DNA of 64,000 nucleotides. Source: VRUE01 sp035318745 (GTDB lineage: Bacteria > Actinomycetota > Thermoleophilia > Solirubrobacterales > 70-9). Below are positions 24,729 to 33,007 of the stretch, one piece after another. The stretch is from assembly GCA_035318745.1 (NCBI GenBank), contig DATHEA010000024.1, positions 1-64,000 on the forward strand, in the 5' to 3' direction. The notes under the pieces are model-generated. The model ran no database searches. It was not told the origin of the DNA and saw only the letters and a list, made by a program, of their open reading frames with translations. The stretch's first letter is position 1, and every line of letters starts with the position of its first letter. The translations under genes were made by a program, and so were the position numbers.

Positions 24729-25904
24729 TCAGAGCCAGCGCTGGTCGAGGCGGCGGATCGCGGCCTCGGAGAGGCGGATGCCGTCGGCGACGGTGTCGAA
24801 CTCGACGTTCTCGGCGAGGTCGTGCCACCAGTGGTAGTTGGCCGGCTGCTTGAGGTCGGTGCAGCTGCAGAGGACCGCGGTCTCATAGCCGGCCGCCAGG
24901 GGCTCGAGGCCATCGGTGCCGCTGCGCAGGCGCAGGTTGGGGAAGAGGTCGATGCCGAGCTCCTCCGCCAGCCCGTCCATCAGCGCCAGGGAGCGAGCCG
25001 GGTAATCGCGCATCTTCAGGAAGCCCTCGCCGCGCAGAACCAGCAGATGCGGCGAGCCGATCGACTCCAGGCAGAGGAAGAACGTGCTCTCGCGTGGGAG
25101 CTGGGGGAAGTGACGCTCGCCGAAGGCTTTGATGCCCTCGCTGAAGGACTCCTCCGAGCCGACGGAGAGCAGGATCACGCGTAGGTTCTCGGGCGGCTGC
25201 TCGATCAGCTCCTCGGCCAGAGCAAGCAGCGAGACGACCGCGGTGCCGTTGTCGTTGGCGCCGGGAACGACCTTGCGGGCACCGATCTCGGCCATCGCCG
25301 CGGCCGAGCCGAGACCGAGGAAGATTCCCAACTTGGCGAGCAGGCGCCGGCCGGTGAGAGCGCCGAGCGCGGCGAGAACGGGCCCCCCGACCACGGGCGC
25401 CATCAGCGCCGGGCTGGTGTCGGTGCGCTCGATCAGTCCCAGGCGGTCGGCGATGTTTGGCAGCTCGGGATGGAAGACGAGACCGGAGTGGGCGGCGTCG
25501 TGGTGGGCGATGACGACGACGGTGCGCTCGGCGTCGGCAGCGCCCAGCTCGCAGAGGACGTTGTACGTGGTGCGGCGGGGGAGAGCCCGCCGCAGCCGGC
25601 GCTTGCCCGGCGGGAAGTCCGAGGCCATTCCGGCCGCCGCCGCCCCGGCCAGGGCCCCGCCGAGCAGGCGCCGTCCACGCAGACCGAGGATTCCGCCCAG
25701 CGCCCCCAGCGCCGCCCCGATTCCCAGCGGCCACCAGTAGGTGCCGTGGGCGCGCTCAGCCTCGATCCGCGCCTCAGCCCCAAGCTCCCCAAAATGCCCC
25801 ACCAACCACTCAGCAGCCCGCCGCTCGCCCTCCGAAGCGGACGGCCTATCGATCCGCTCCAGCTCCTCCAACCAGCTCCGCAGTCGATTCTTGTCAGTGC
25901 TCAT
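24729..25904 (-). CDS. M28-family metallopeptidase, membrane-associated
   Basis: 391 residues from ATG 25904. M28 zinc-site motifs are recognisable: VVVIAHHDAAHSG, PGANDNGTAVVSLLALAE, SVGSEESFSEG and a C-terminal NYHWWHDLAENV. Two hydrophobic segments (~55-95 and ~180-210) interrupt the fold and suggest membrane association. The usual second Glu of the EE pair is in SEES. Substrate unknown. The frame is open upstream to 26030 through the family 2 repeat, which is not coding. Confidence 0.85.
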   Translation of the reverse strand: MSTDKNRLRSWLEELERIDRPSASEGERRAAEWLVGHFGELGAEARIEAERAHGTYWWPLGIGAALGALGGILGLRGRRLLGGALAGAAAAGMASDFPPGKRRLRRALPRRTTYNVLCELGAADAERTVVVIAHHDAAHSGLVFHPELPNIADRLGLIERTDTSPALMAPVVGGPVLAALGALTGRRLLAKLGIFLGLGSAAAMAEIGARKVVPGANDNGTAVVSLLALAEELIEQPPENLRVILLSVGSEESFSEGIKAFGERHFPQLPRESTFFLCLESIGSPHLLVLRGEGFLKMRDYPARSLALMDGLAEELGIDLFPNLRLRSGTDGLEPLAAGYETAVLCSCTDLKQPANYHWWHDLAENVEFDTVADGIRLSEAAIRRLDQRWL

Positions 25905-25953
25905 CTGCCGCGACCCTATAAGGGTGTGCCATGCCCTGTGCGTCCTTGGGTAC

Positions 25954-26066
25954 GGGCTATCCCGGTAGGGGTGAAACGTCTTGTACTTTTTCGTCAACGG
26001 CCTCGGAGCGTCAGCCCAACCGCGATACACCGAAAAAGTTAAGTGAAACCCCTACCGGGATAGCCC
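25954..26066. repeat. Family 2 structured repeat, copy 1
   Basis: Perfect 19-bp arms (25954-25972 and 26048-26066; left arm GGGCTATCCCGGTAGGGGT) enclose a 75-base core. The core begins GAAACGTCTTGTACTTTTTCG and ends CGAAAAAGTTAAGTGAA, which also pair with each other (quoted here in 21- and 17-base blocks split as GAAACGTCTTG + TACTTTTTCG). It lies between divergent genes and ends 15 bases before the M50 gene. The core is nearly identical to that at 32307-32420. Confidence 0.8.
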
Positions 26067-26080
26067 CCTACCATTGATCC

Positions 26081-27244
26081 ATGTTCGGTGGCAAACCAAT
26101 CACCCTTTTCCACGTGCGCGGCATCCGCATAGCCGTCGACTGGTCCTGGTTCTTCGTCCTCTTCCTCGTCATCTTCTGGCTCTCGCAGTTCTACGGCGAC
26201 GTGCTCGGCGAGAGCAGCTCCGCCTCGACGCCCTTCCTGCTGGCCCTGCTCAGCGCCTTCGGCTTCTTCGGCTCGATCGTCCTGCACGAGCTCGGCCACG
26301 CGATGGTCGCGCTGCGCAGGGGAATCGGCATCTCCAGCATCCAGCTCTGGATCTTCGGCGGGATGGCACGGATGAATCGCGAATCGGACTCGCCGCGAAC
26401 CGAGTTCGAGGTGGCGATCGCCGGTCCGCTGGTGACGCTCGCGCTGGTCATCGTCCTGACCGCGATCGGCCTTGGCGCCGCCGGCTGGGACGAGTTCCGC
26501 AAAGCCGCCCTTGTAGAGAGCAACAGCGGCACCTCGGGTGTCCTCGCGATGGTCGCCTGGCTGGCATCGATCAACCTCCTCGTACTCGTCTTCAACCTGC
26601 TGCCGGCTTTCCCCATGGACGGCGGCCGGATCGTGCGTGCGATCGCCTGGTGGCGAACGGGGAACCGCGCCTCCGCGACCCGCTTCGCCGCCAATCTCGG
26701 CCGCGTCTTCGGCTACCTCTTCGTCGGCGCCGGCCTGCTGCTGGTCTTCGACGGCTACGTCTTCGGCGGCGTCTGGCTGGCCCTGATCGGATTCGTGGTG
26801 AACGGCTCCGCCCGAGCCGCCACCGCCCAAACCGCAATCACCAGCGGCATAAGCAAGCTTGTTGTCTCAGACATCATGGACCGGGAGCCCGTGACGATCT
26901 CCGACCAGCTCACGGTCGAGCAGGCCCTCGACGAGTACTTCCTCCGCTACCGCTGGCCCTGGTTCCCGGTGATCGACACCGCCCACCGCTTCCTCGGCCT
27001 AGTCGTCCGGGACAAAGCCGACGAGGTCCCGGAGACATCGCGGGCAACGTCCCTGGTCTCCGACGTACTGGAGCGTGACGACGGCACCTTCCAGGTCCGC
27101 GACAACGCCCCCCTGGACACTCTCCTGGCCAACCGTTCCCTGCGCCGCTTCGGCGCCGTCTTCGCCGTTGATGCCGACGGCAAGCTCTCCGGTGTCATTA
27201 CCGCCGAGCAGGTCGGGCGGGCCCTCCGCGACGCCGCCGGATAG
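26081..27244 (+). CDS. M50 site-2-type protease with CBS domains
   Basis: 387 residues. Zinc-site HELGH at 69-73 within a membrane helix; second catalytic block LLPAFPMDGGRIVRA (~179-193) supplies the Asp ligand. About six membrane helices precede a C-terminal CBS pair (VSDIMDREPVTISDQLTVEQAL, then FGAVFAVDADGKLSGVITAEQ). This is the SpoIVFB/Rip3-like branch of intramembrane proteases, in which CBS domains may sense adenine nucleotides. Substrate unknown. Its stop TAG abuts the convergent stop of the M23 gene (TAGCTA). Confidence 0.93.
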   Translation: MFGGKPITLFHVRGIRIAVDWSWFFVLFLVIFWLSQFYGDVLGESSSASTPFLLALLSAFGFFGSIVLHELGHAMVALRRGIGISSIQLWIFGGMARMNRESDSPRTEFEVAIAGPLVTLALVIVLTAIGLGAAGWDEFRKAALVESNSGTSGVLAMVAWLASINLLVLVFNLLPAFPMDGGRIVRAIAWWRTGNRASATRFAANLGRVFGYLFVGAGLLLVFDGYVFGGVWLALIGFVVNGSARAATAQTAITSGISKLVVSDIMDREPVTISDQLTVEQALDEYFLRYRWPWFPVIDTAHRFLGLVVRDKADEVPETSRATSLVSDVLERDDGTFQVRDNAPLDTLLANRSLRRFGAVFAVDADGKLSGVITAEQVGRALRDAAG

Positions 27245-28264
27245 CTACCGCTCCGCGCAGAGGCGCTCGGCTGCGATCCAGTCGTCGCGGCGGGGGGAGC
27301 CGCGGCGGCTGCGATTGTCGCCGTCGCAGCCGCCGGATGGGCCGCGCCGCGCGGCGGTCGCCGCCCGCGCGGCGACCGCCGAGAGCAGCAGCGGCACCGG
27401 GTTGATCGGCGTGTCGTAGTGACGGACCTCGAAGTGCAGGTGGGGCCCGGTCGCATCCCCGGTCGAGCCGACGTACCCGATCCGCGTCCCGCCGACCACG
27501 TCCTCCCCGACATAGGCGGCGATCCTGGACATGTGCCCGTACCAGCTCGTGTACCCGAGGCGATGCTGGATCACGACGAGGTTGCCGTAGCCGCCGCCGT
27601 TGTATGCGGCATAGATGACCGTTCCGACGCCGGCCGCGGCGATCGAGGTTCCTTCCGGCTCCGGGAAGTCGACGCCCGTGTGGGTGTAGCCGTTGCGCGG
27701 TGCGCCAAACGGGTCGCCGATTGGACCCGGGACCGGTCGCAGGAACCGGACTGGGCCGCTGGGCGCTTCTCCGCTGTTCCCGCCGGATCCGGACCGGAGC
27801 GAGCGGATCGTGGCTGGTCCCGCAAGTCCGTCGACCCCGATCCCGGCCGCTTCCTGGGCGCGCACCACCGCCGCCCTGGTCAGCGGACCGAAGAGGCCAT
27901 CGGCCCTGCCAGGACCGTGACCGGCGCGCTGGAGCAGAAACTGGAGCGCCGCGACGTCCCAGCCCTTCTCGCCATATCGCATCACCCTGCTCTCGAGCCC
28001 GTGCCTACCGCGCCAGCCGAGCGCCCGCCGGGTTTCAGGGCCGGCTATCCCGTCGACGTGCAGCCCGCGCCGACGCTGCAAGGCGCGAATCCCGTGCCGA
28101 GTCAGCGGCCCGTTGATCCCATCGACGAAGCCGTGGTAGAGCCGCAGGCCCAGCAGCGCCGATTGCAGTGCGGCGACTTTCGCGGGTGACGCATCGGCGG
28201 GCGCGGGTGCGACGAGCGCAGTCAGGATCAGCGCCAACGCGCCGATTCTGCGAGCCAGGCGCAT
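27245..28264 (-). CDS. Secreted M23 (LytM-type) peptidase with two peptidoglycan-binding domains
   Basis: 339 residues. Signal peptide ending at ADASP (~25). Two PG_binding_1 repeats: ~30-85 (LQSALLGLRLYHGFVDGING) and ~98-150 (LQFLLQRAGHGPGRADGLFG). The C-terminal LytM fold has YTHTGVDFPEP (H, D ligands) and GPHLHFEVRHYDTP (HxH). It likely cleaves or modulates cell-wall cross-links. A Ser/Arg/Gly-rich tail follows the catalytic domain. Confidence 0.92.
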   Translation of the reverse strand: MRLARRIGALALILTALVAPAPADASPAKVAALQSALLGLRLYHGFVDGINGPLTRHGIRALQRRRGLHVDGIAGPETRRALGWRGRHGLESRVMRYGEKGWDVAALQFLLQRAGHGPGRADGLFGPLTRAAVVRAQEAAGIGVDGLAGPATIRSLRSGSGGNSGEAPSGPVRFLRPVPGPIGDPFGAPRNGYTHTGVDFPEPEGTSIAAAGVGTVIYAAYNGGGYGNLVVIQHRLGYTSWYGHMSRIAAYVGEDVVGGTRIGYVGSTGDATGPHLHFEVRHYDTPINPVPLLLSAVAARAATAARRGPSGGCDGDNRSRRGSPRRDDWIAAERLCAER

Positions 28265-28302
28265 TCATCGATAGTGGGTACATCCGCTGAGCAATTCAAG
28301 TA

Positions 28303-28347
28303 GCCGGCAGCCACGCAAGGGCTTGTGCATCCGGCCCGCCTGCCGGC
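28303..28347. terminator. Hairpin between the AidB-like and M23 genes
   Basis: GCCGGCAG (28303-28310) pairs with CTGCCGGC (28340-28347). It lies just downstream of the minus-strand AidB-like gene stop and upstream of the M23 gene start. No T-tract; terminator role is only positional. Confidence 0.3.
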
Positions 28348-28353
28348 GCCGAG

Positions 28354-30024
28354 CTAGCCGACCGGCTGGTGCCGCTCGATGATCCGGCCAAAGTCGGTCC
28401 CGGCCGGAAGCGTGCCGAACGCATTGCCCCAGTCGCCTGACAGGCGCGACGCGCAGAAAGCGTCGGCCACGGCCGGATCGCCGTAGCGAACCAGCAGTGA
28501 GGCTTGAAGGGCAAGCGCCATCTTTTCGACGATCCGCCGTGCCCGCGACTCGACCGTCTCGATGTCACCGGGGATCTCGGCCCGCAGCGAGGAGACGTAG
28601 TCGTCGAGCTTGGGTTCGGCCCCGGCGCCCTCCAGCACCTCGGCGAAGAAGGCCTCGACCGAGGCCGGATCCTTGACCATCGCCCGCAGCACATCGAGGC
28701 ACTGGACATTGCCCGATCCCTCCCAGATCGACGCAAGTGGCGCCTCGCGGTAAAGGCGGGGCAGGCCCGACTCCTCGACATAGCCATTGCCGCCGAGGCA
28801 CTCGAGGCACTCGACCGCGTGCCAGGGTGCCCGCTTGCACATCCAGTACTTGAGCACGGCGTTGGAGAGGCGACGGAACTCGGCTGCATCGTCGTCGCCG
28901 GCCGCGACCTCGTCGTAGGCACGGGCGAGTCGCATCGCCGCGATCGTCGCCGCCTCGGACTCGACGCAGAGGTCGGCGAGGACGTTGCGCATCAGCGGCT
29001 GCTCGATCAGCTCCTTGCCAAAGGCAGAGCGCTGGGCGACGTGGTTGAGCGCTTGGGCGACGCCGGCGCGCTGACCGGTGGCGGCGCCGATCACGCAGTC
29101 GAGCCGGGTGTGGTTGACCATCTCGATGATCGTCGGCACCCCGCGGCCCTCCTCGCCGACCATGCGCGCCCAGGCGCCGCGGAACTCGAGCTCGCTGGAG
29201 GCATTGGAGCGGTTGCCGAGCTTGTCCTTGAGCCGCTGTATCTGGAAGGCGTTGCGCTCGCCGTCTGGCGTCCAGCGCGGCATCAGGAAGCAGGAGATGC
29301 CCGAGTCGGTCTGGGCGAGGACGAGGAAGGCATCGCACATCGGCGCCGAGCAGAACCACTTGTGGCCGACGAGCTCGTACTCGGCTCCTGGGCCGCCGCC
29401 GTTCAGCGGCGTCGCGGTCGTCGTGTTGGCGCGCACGTCGGAGCCGCCCTGCTTCTCGGTCATCGCCATCCCGCAGAGGGCGCCGCGCTTGCGCTCGGCG
29501 GGCAGCGAACGCTCGTCGTAGTCGAGCGAGAGGAAGCGCGGTTCCCACTCCTCGGCCAGCTCGGGTTGCTTGCGCAGCGCCGGGATCGCCGAGTAGGTCA
29601 TCGAGATTGGGCAGCCAACGCCGCTCTCGGCCTGCATCAGCAGGGTGAACATCGCCGCGCGGGCGACGTGGGCACCGGGCCCGGGCTCGCGCCAGGGCGC
29701 CGCGTGCAGCCCCTGGTCGACCCCGATCCGCATCAGTTCGTGCCAGGAGCTGTCGAACTCGACCTCGTCGATGCGGTGGCCATAGCGGTCATGGGTGCGC
29801 AGCTCGGGCTTCTTCTCGTTTGCCTCGAAGCCCCAGCGGATCGTCTGCGAGGAGCCGCAAATGGCTCCCAGCTCGCGCGCCTTCTCCTCGGCCCAGCCGG
29901 CTCCCTCGCGCTGAAGTGCCTCGGTCAGGACGCGATCGGCATCGAAGGAGTTGTAGTCCTCGAGCGGGGTGGCCTGGTTGAAGACCTCGTGCGTCTGGGT
30001 AGTCCTGCGCTCGGCGGTGGCCAT
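28354..30024 (-). CDS. AidB-like acyl-CoA dehydrogenase
   Basis: 556 residues from ATG 30024, the length of AidB rather than of ordinary acyl-CoA dehydrogenases (~380). The N-terminus THEVFNQATPLEDYN matches AidB, and GMAMTEKQGGSDVRANTT, GHKWFCSAPMCDAFLVLAQ and CLECLGGNGYVEESGLPRLYREAPL are FAD-site and core motifs. AidB is a flavoprotein of the E. coli alkylation response with weak isovaleryl-CoA dehydrogenase activity. Whether this one acts in DNA protection is inference. Divergent from icd with only 36 bp between starts. Confidence 0.9.
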   Translation of the reverse strand: MATAERRTTQTHEVFNQATPLEDYNSFDADRVLTEALQREGAGWAEEKARELGAICGSSQTIRWGFEANEKKPELRTHDRYGHRIDEVEFDSSWHELMRIGVDQGLHAAPWREPGPGAHVARAAMFTLLMQAESGVGCPISMTYSAIPALRKQPELAEEWEPRFLSLDYDERSLPAERKRGALCGMAMTEKQGGSDVRANTTTATPLNGGGPGAEYELVGHKWFCSAPMCDAFLVLAQTDSGISCFLMPRWTPDGERNAFQIQRLKDKLGNRSNASSELEFRGAWARMVGEEGRGVPTIIEMVNHTRLDCVIGAATGQRAGVAQALNHVAQRSAFGKELIEQPLMRNVLADLCVESEAATIAAMRLARAYDEVAAGDDDAAEFRRLSNAVLKYWMCKRAPWHAVECLECLGGNGYVEESGLPRLYREAPLASIWEGSGNVQCLDVLRAMVKDPASVEAFFAEVLEGAGAEPKLDDYVSSLRAEIPGDIETVESRARRIVEKMALALQASLLVRYGDPAVADAFCASRLSGDWGNAFGTLPAGTDFGRIIERHQPVG

Positions 30025-30060
30025 CGACCGGATTGTCGCATCGATAGCATCGCCGCGCGA

Positions 30061-31281
30061 ATGGCGGCGAAGATCAAAGTCAAGAACCCGGTGGTCGAGC
30101 TCGACGGCGACGAGATGACCCACATCATCTGGTCATTCATCAAAGAGCAGCTGATCCTTCCCTACCTCGACCTCGACCTCGCTTACTTCGACCTCGGGAT
30201 CGAGAGCCGCGACGCCAGCGAAGATCGGATCACGGTCGAAGCGGCCGAAGCGATCAAGAAGCACGGGGTCGGCGTCAAGTGCGCGACGATCACGCCGGAC
30301 GAGGCACGGGTCGAGGAGTTCGGCCTGAAGGAGATGTATCGCTCGCCGAACGGCACGATTCGCAACATCCTCGGCGGCGTCATCTTCCGCGAGCCGATCG
30401 TGATCTCCAACATCCCGCGCCTGGTTCCGGGCTGGACCAAGCCGATCGTGATCGGCCGTCACGCCTTCGGCGACCAGTACCGCGCCACCGACATGGTCGT
30501 CCCCGGCGAGGGGACGCTGACCTTGACTTACACGCCCAAGGACGGCTCCGAGCCGGTCGAGCTCGACGTCTACGACTTTCCCGGCGGGGGGATAGCAATG
30601 GCGATGTACAACCTCGACGCCTCTATCCGTGACTTCGCTCGCGCCTCGATGCGCTATGGACTCGACCGCGGCTACCCGGTTTACCTCTCGACCAAGAACA
30701 CGATCCTCAAGCGCTACGACGGTCGCTTCAAGGACCTCTTCGCCGAGGTGTACGAGAACGAGTTCAAGACCGAGTTCGAGGCGAAAGGGATCTCCTACGA
30801 ACACCGCCTGATCGATGACATGGTCGCCGCGGCGCTCAAGTGGGAAGGCGGTTACGTCTGGGCCTGCAAGAACTACGACGGCGACGTCCAGTCCGACACC
30901 GTCGCGCAGGGGTTCGGTTCGCTGGGGCTGATGACCAGCGTGCTGATGAGCCCCGACGGTAGGACGGTTGAGGCGGAGGCTGCGCACGGCACCGTCACCC
31001 GCCACTTCCGCCAGCACCAGCAGGGCAAACCGACCTCCACCAACCCGATCGCCTCGATCTTTGCCTGGACGCGAGGCCTCGCCGCCCGGGGTCGCCTCGA
31101 CGAGACCCCCGAGGTCTCCCGGTTCGCGGCCACCCTGGAGCAGGTATGCATCGAGACGGTCGAGAGCGGCAAGATGACCAAGGACCTGGCACTTCTCGTC
31201 GGGCCCGACCAGCAGTTCCTCACCACGCAGGAGTTCCTCGCCGCGATCGACGAGCGTCTCAAGAGCGCCATGGCGTCCTAA
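30061..31281 (+). CDS. icd: NADP-dependent isocitrate dehydrogenase (homodimeric, eukaryote-like type)
   Basis: 406 residues. VVELDGDEMTHIIW, SPNGTIRNILGGVIFREPI (Ser of the substrate site), HAFGDQYRATD, DDMVAAALKWEGGYVWACKNYDGDVQSD (metal-binding Asp residues; parts DDMVAAALKWEGG and YVWACKNYDGDVQSD) and AAHGTVTRHFRQHQ (NADP site) identify the type found in mitochondria and many actinobacteria. It makes 2-oxoglutarate and NADPH in the TCA cycle. A much longer upstream frame is antisense to the AidB-like gene; ATG 30061 is the family start. mdh follows 39 bases later. Confidence 0.97.
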   Translation: MAAKIKVKNPVVELDGDEMTHIIWSFIKEQLILPYLDLDLAYFDLGIESRDASEDRITVEAAEAIKKHGVGVKCATITPDEARVEEFGLKEMYRSPNGTIRNILGGVIFREPIVISNIPRLVPGWTKPIVIGRHAFGDQYRATDMVVPGEGTLTLTYTPKDGSEPVELDVYDFPGGGIAMAMYNLDASIRDFARASMRYGLDRGYPVYLSTKNTILKRYDGRFKDLFAEVYENEFKTEFEAKGISYEHRLIDDMVAAALKWEGGYVWACKNYDGDVQSDTVAQGFGSLGLMTSVLMSPDGRTVEAEAAHGTVTRHFRQHQQGKPTSTNPIASIFAWTRGLAARGRLDETPEVSRFAATLEQVCIETVESGKMTKDLALLVGPDQQFLTTQEFLAAIDERLKSAMAS

Positions 31282-31320
31282 AGCTTCCCCACTCAAACCA
31301 CGACTTCAGGAGACGAATAC

Positions 31321-32307
31321 GTGAGCACCCCCGTCAAAGTCACCGTTACCGGCGCCGCCGGCCAGATCGGCTACGCCCTGCTCTTCCGCATCGCCAGTGG
31401 CCAGATGCTCGGGCCCGACACCCCCGTCGAGCTGAGCCTGCTCGAGATCCCCGACGCGGTCACCGCCGCCGAGGGCACTGCCATGGAGCTCGACGACTGC
31501 GCCTTCCCGCTGCTGCGCAAGATCGACATCTTCGACGACGCCAAGGCCGCCTTCGAGGGCTGCAACGTCGGCCTGCTGGTCGGGGCCCGCCCGCGCGGAC
31601 CGGGAATGGAGCGCGCCGACCTGCTCGAGGCAAACGGTGGCATCTTCAAGCCGCAGGGCGAAGCGATCGCCGCCGGGGCGGCCGACGACGTGCGCATTCT
31701 CGTGGTCGGCAACCCGGCCAACACCAACTGCCTGATCGCGATGTCGAATGCCGACGGGGTGCCGCGCGAGCGTTTCACCGCGATGATGCGCCTCGATCAC
31801 AACCGGGCGATCGCGCAGCTTGCCAACAAGCTCGGCAAGCCAGTAACGGCGATCACCAAGATGACGGTCTGGGGCAACCACTCGACCACGCAGTACCCGG
31901 ATTTGGTCAACGCCAAGGTCGACGGCGCCAGTGCTTGGGACGCAGTCGACGACGAGGCCTGGATCGGCGAGGAGTTCATTCCGCGGGTCGCCAAACGCGG
32001 TGCCGAGATCATCGACGCTCGCGGTGCCTCCAGCGCGGCCTCAGCTGCCAACGCCGCGATCGACCACGTCCACGGCTGGGTTCTCGGCACCCCCGAGGGC
32101 GACTGGGTATCGATGGGCGTGCCCGCCAACGGCTCCTACGGGATCGAGGAGGGCGTCGTCGCCGGACACCCGTGCAGCTGCTCGGGCGGCGAGTGGAGCA
32201 TCGTCGAGGGTCTCGAAGTACCGGACTTCTCCCGCCTCCGGATAGAAGCAACCATCTCCGAGCTAAAGGAAGAGCGCCAGGCAGTCAGCAACCTGGGCCT
32301 CGTCTAG
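31321..32307 (+). CDS. mdh: Malate dehydrogenase
   Basis: 328 residues from GTG, with AGGAG 9 bases upstream. NAD-binding VTVTGAAGQIGYALLFRIASG, the LVGARPRGPGMERADLL mobile loop (Arg residues for substrate), VVGNPANTNCLIA and TVWGNHSTTQYPD with the catalytic His are present. This is the cytosolic-type actinobacterial MDH. It oxidises malate to oxaloacetate in the TCA cycle, next to icd. The stop codon lies within the arm of a family 2 repeat. Confidence 0.97.
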   Translation: MSTPVKVTVTGAAGQIGYALLFRIASGQMLGPDTPVELSLLEIPDAVTAAEGTAMELDDCAFPLLRKIDIFDDAKAAFEGCNVGLLVGARPRGPGMERADLLEANGGIFKPQGEAIAAGAADDVRILVVGNPANTNCLIAMSNADGVPRERFTAMMRLDHNRAIAQLANKLGKPVTAITKMTVWGNHSTTQYPDLVNAKVDGASAWDAVDDEAWIGEEFIPRVAKRGAEIIDARGASSAASAANAAIDHVHGWVLGTPEGDWVSMGVPANGSYGIEEGVVAGHPCSCSGGEWSIVEGLEVPDFSRLRIEATISELKEERQAVSNLGLV

Positions 32308-32420
32308 GCCGGATCCGGTAGGGCTGAAACGTCTTGTACTTTTTCGCCGATGGCCCCCTGGGCGTCAGCCCACTGGCGATCCACCGAAAAAGTTAAGTGA
32401 AAGCCCTACCGGATCCGGCC
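32307..32420. repeat. Family 2 structured repeat, copy 2
   Basis: Perfect 19-bp arms (32307-32325 and 32402-32420; left arm GGCCGGATCCGGTAGGGCT). The 76-base core matches copy 1 (25954-26066) almost throughout its two ends and in a central GCGTCAGCCCA, while the middle varies. Arms share only CCGGTAGGG between copies but are self-complementary in each. Here it sits between convergent genes, directly at the mdh stop. Confidence 0.8.
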
Positions 32421-32433
32421 CTTCCAGCCACCC

Positions 32434-32826
32434 CTATTTAGAAGGGAAGTACTGGCGCCCTTTCTTCTTGACGCGACCCTCTTTCTCGAGGTCGCCGAGG
32501 ACCCGGTAGAGGTAGTTCGGCTTGATTTTCATCTGTTTGGCGATGGCAGAAGCGCTGATGCCCGGGCTGCCCTCGACCAGGCCAACCGCCTGGTCGGCAC
32601 GGGTGCCACTGCGGCGGCGCCGTTTTTTCGGACGACCGGGCGGACGACCGGCGGCTTTCCTGCCAGAGCCGGGGGGGCGGCCCGGGCGGCGACCGGTGCG
32701 GCCGGTTGCTTTCCCGCCCAACTCGGCGAGGGCGCGCTCGAGGCGCTGGCGCTCGTCATCCAGCTCGGCAAGGCGCTTCTTGAGCAGATCGCGAGCCTCG
32801 TCGAGTACGTGAGTGGTGCTTGGCAT
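32434..32826 (-). CDS. Small basic DNA-binding protein: coiled coil, AT-hook-like linker, winged helix
   Basis: 130 residues from ATG 32826, chosen because AAAGGA lies 7 bases upstream. An N-terminal coiled coil (LLKKRLAELDDERQRLERAL) is followed by a Gly/Arg/Pro/Lys linker with repeated GRPPG units resembling AT-hooks, then a winged helix (ISASAIAKQMKIKPNYLYRV, LEKEGRVKKKGRQYFP). It likely acts as a nucleoid-associated or architectural protein; target genes unknown. Confidence 0.85.
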   Translation of the reverse strand: MPSTTHVLDEARDLLKKRLAELDDERQRLERALAELGGKATGRTGRRPGRPPGSGRKAAGRPPGRPKKRRRRSGTRADQAVGLVEGSPGISASAIAKQMKIKPNYLYRVLGDLEKEGRVKKKGRQYFPSK

Positions 32827-33007
32827 CTCGTTCCTTTCGTCCGGCCGCACGTTGCGCACCGAATACTGGTAAGCAAGTTATTGCGAACCGCAGTGTTGCA
32901 CAGTCCCACGGCAGTCTCGCAGAGGCACTTTCACTACGAAATGCAACCTGGCCGCATTGGCCTATTACACACTGACTATTTAGACAGACCTCGAAAGTCC
33001 GGGAGTG

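Noticed and set aside
28504..30060. A 519-codon upstream extension of the icd frame.
   Set aside because: It is antisense to the AidB-like gene, and the family-typical Icd N-terminus begins at ATG 30061.
32827..33007. A regulatory RNA in the 181-base gap between the AT-hook-like and desaturase genes.
   Set aside because: No inverted repeat, promoter or conserved motif stands out; the stretch looks like plain intergenic DNA.
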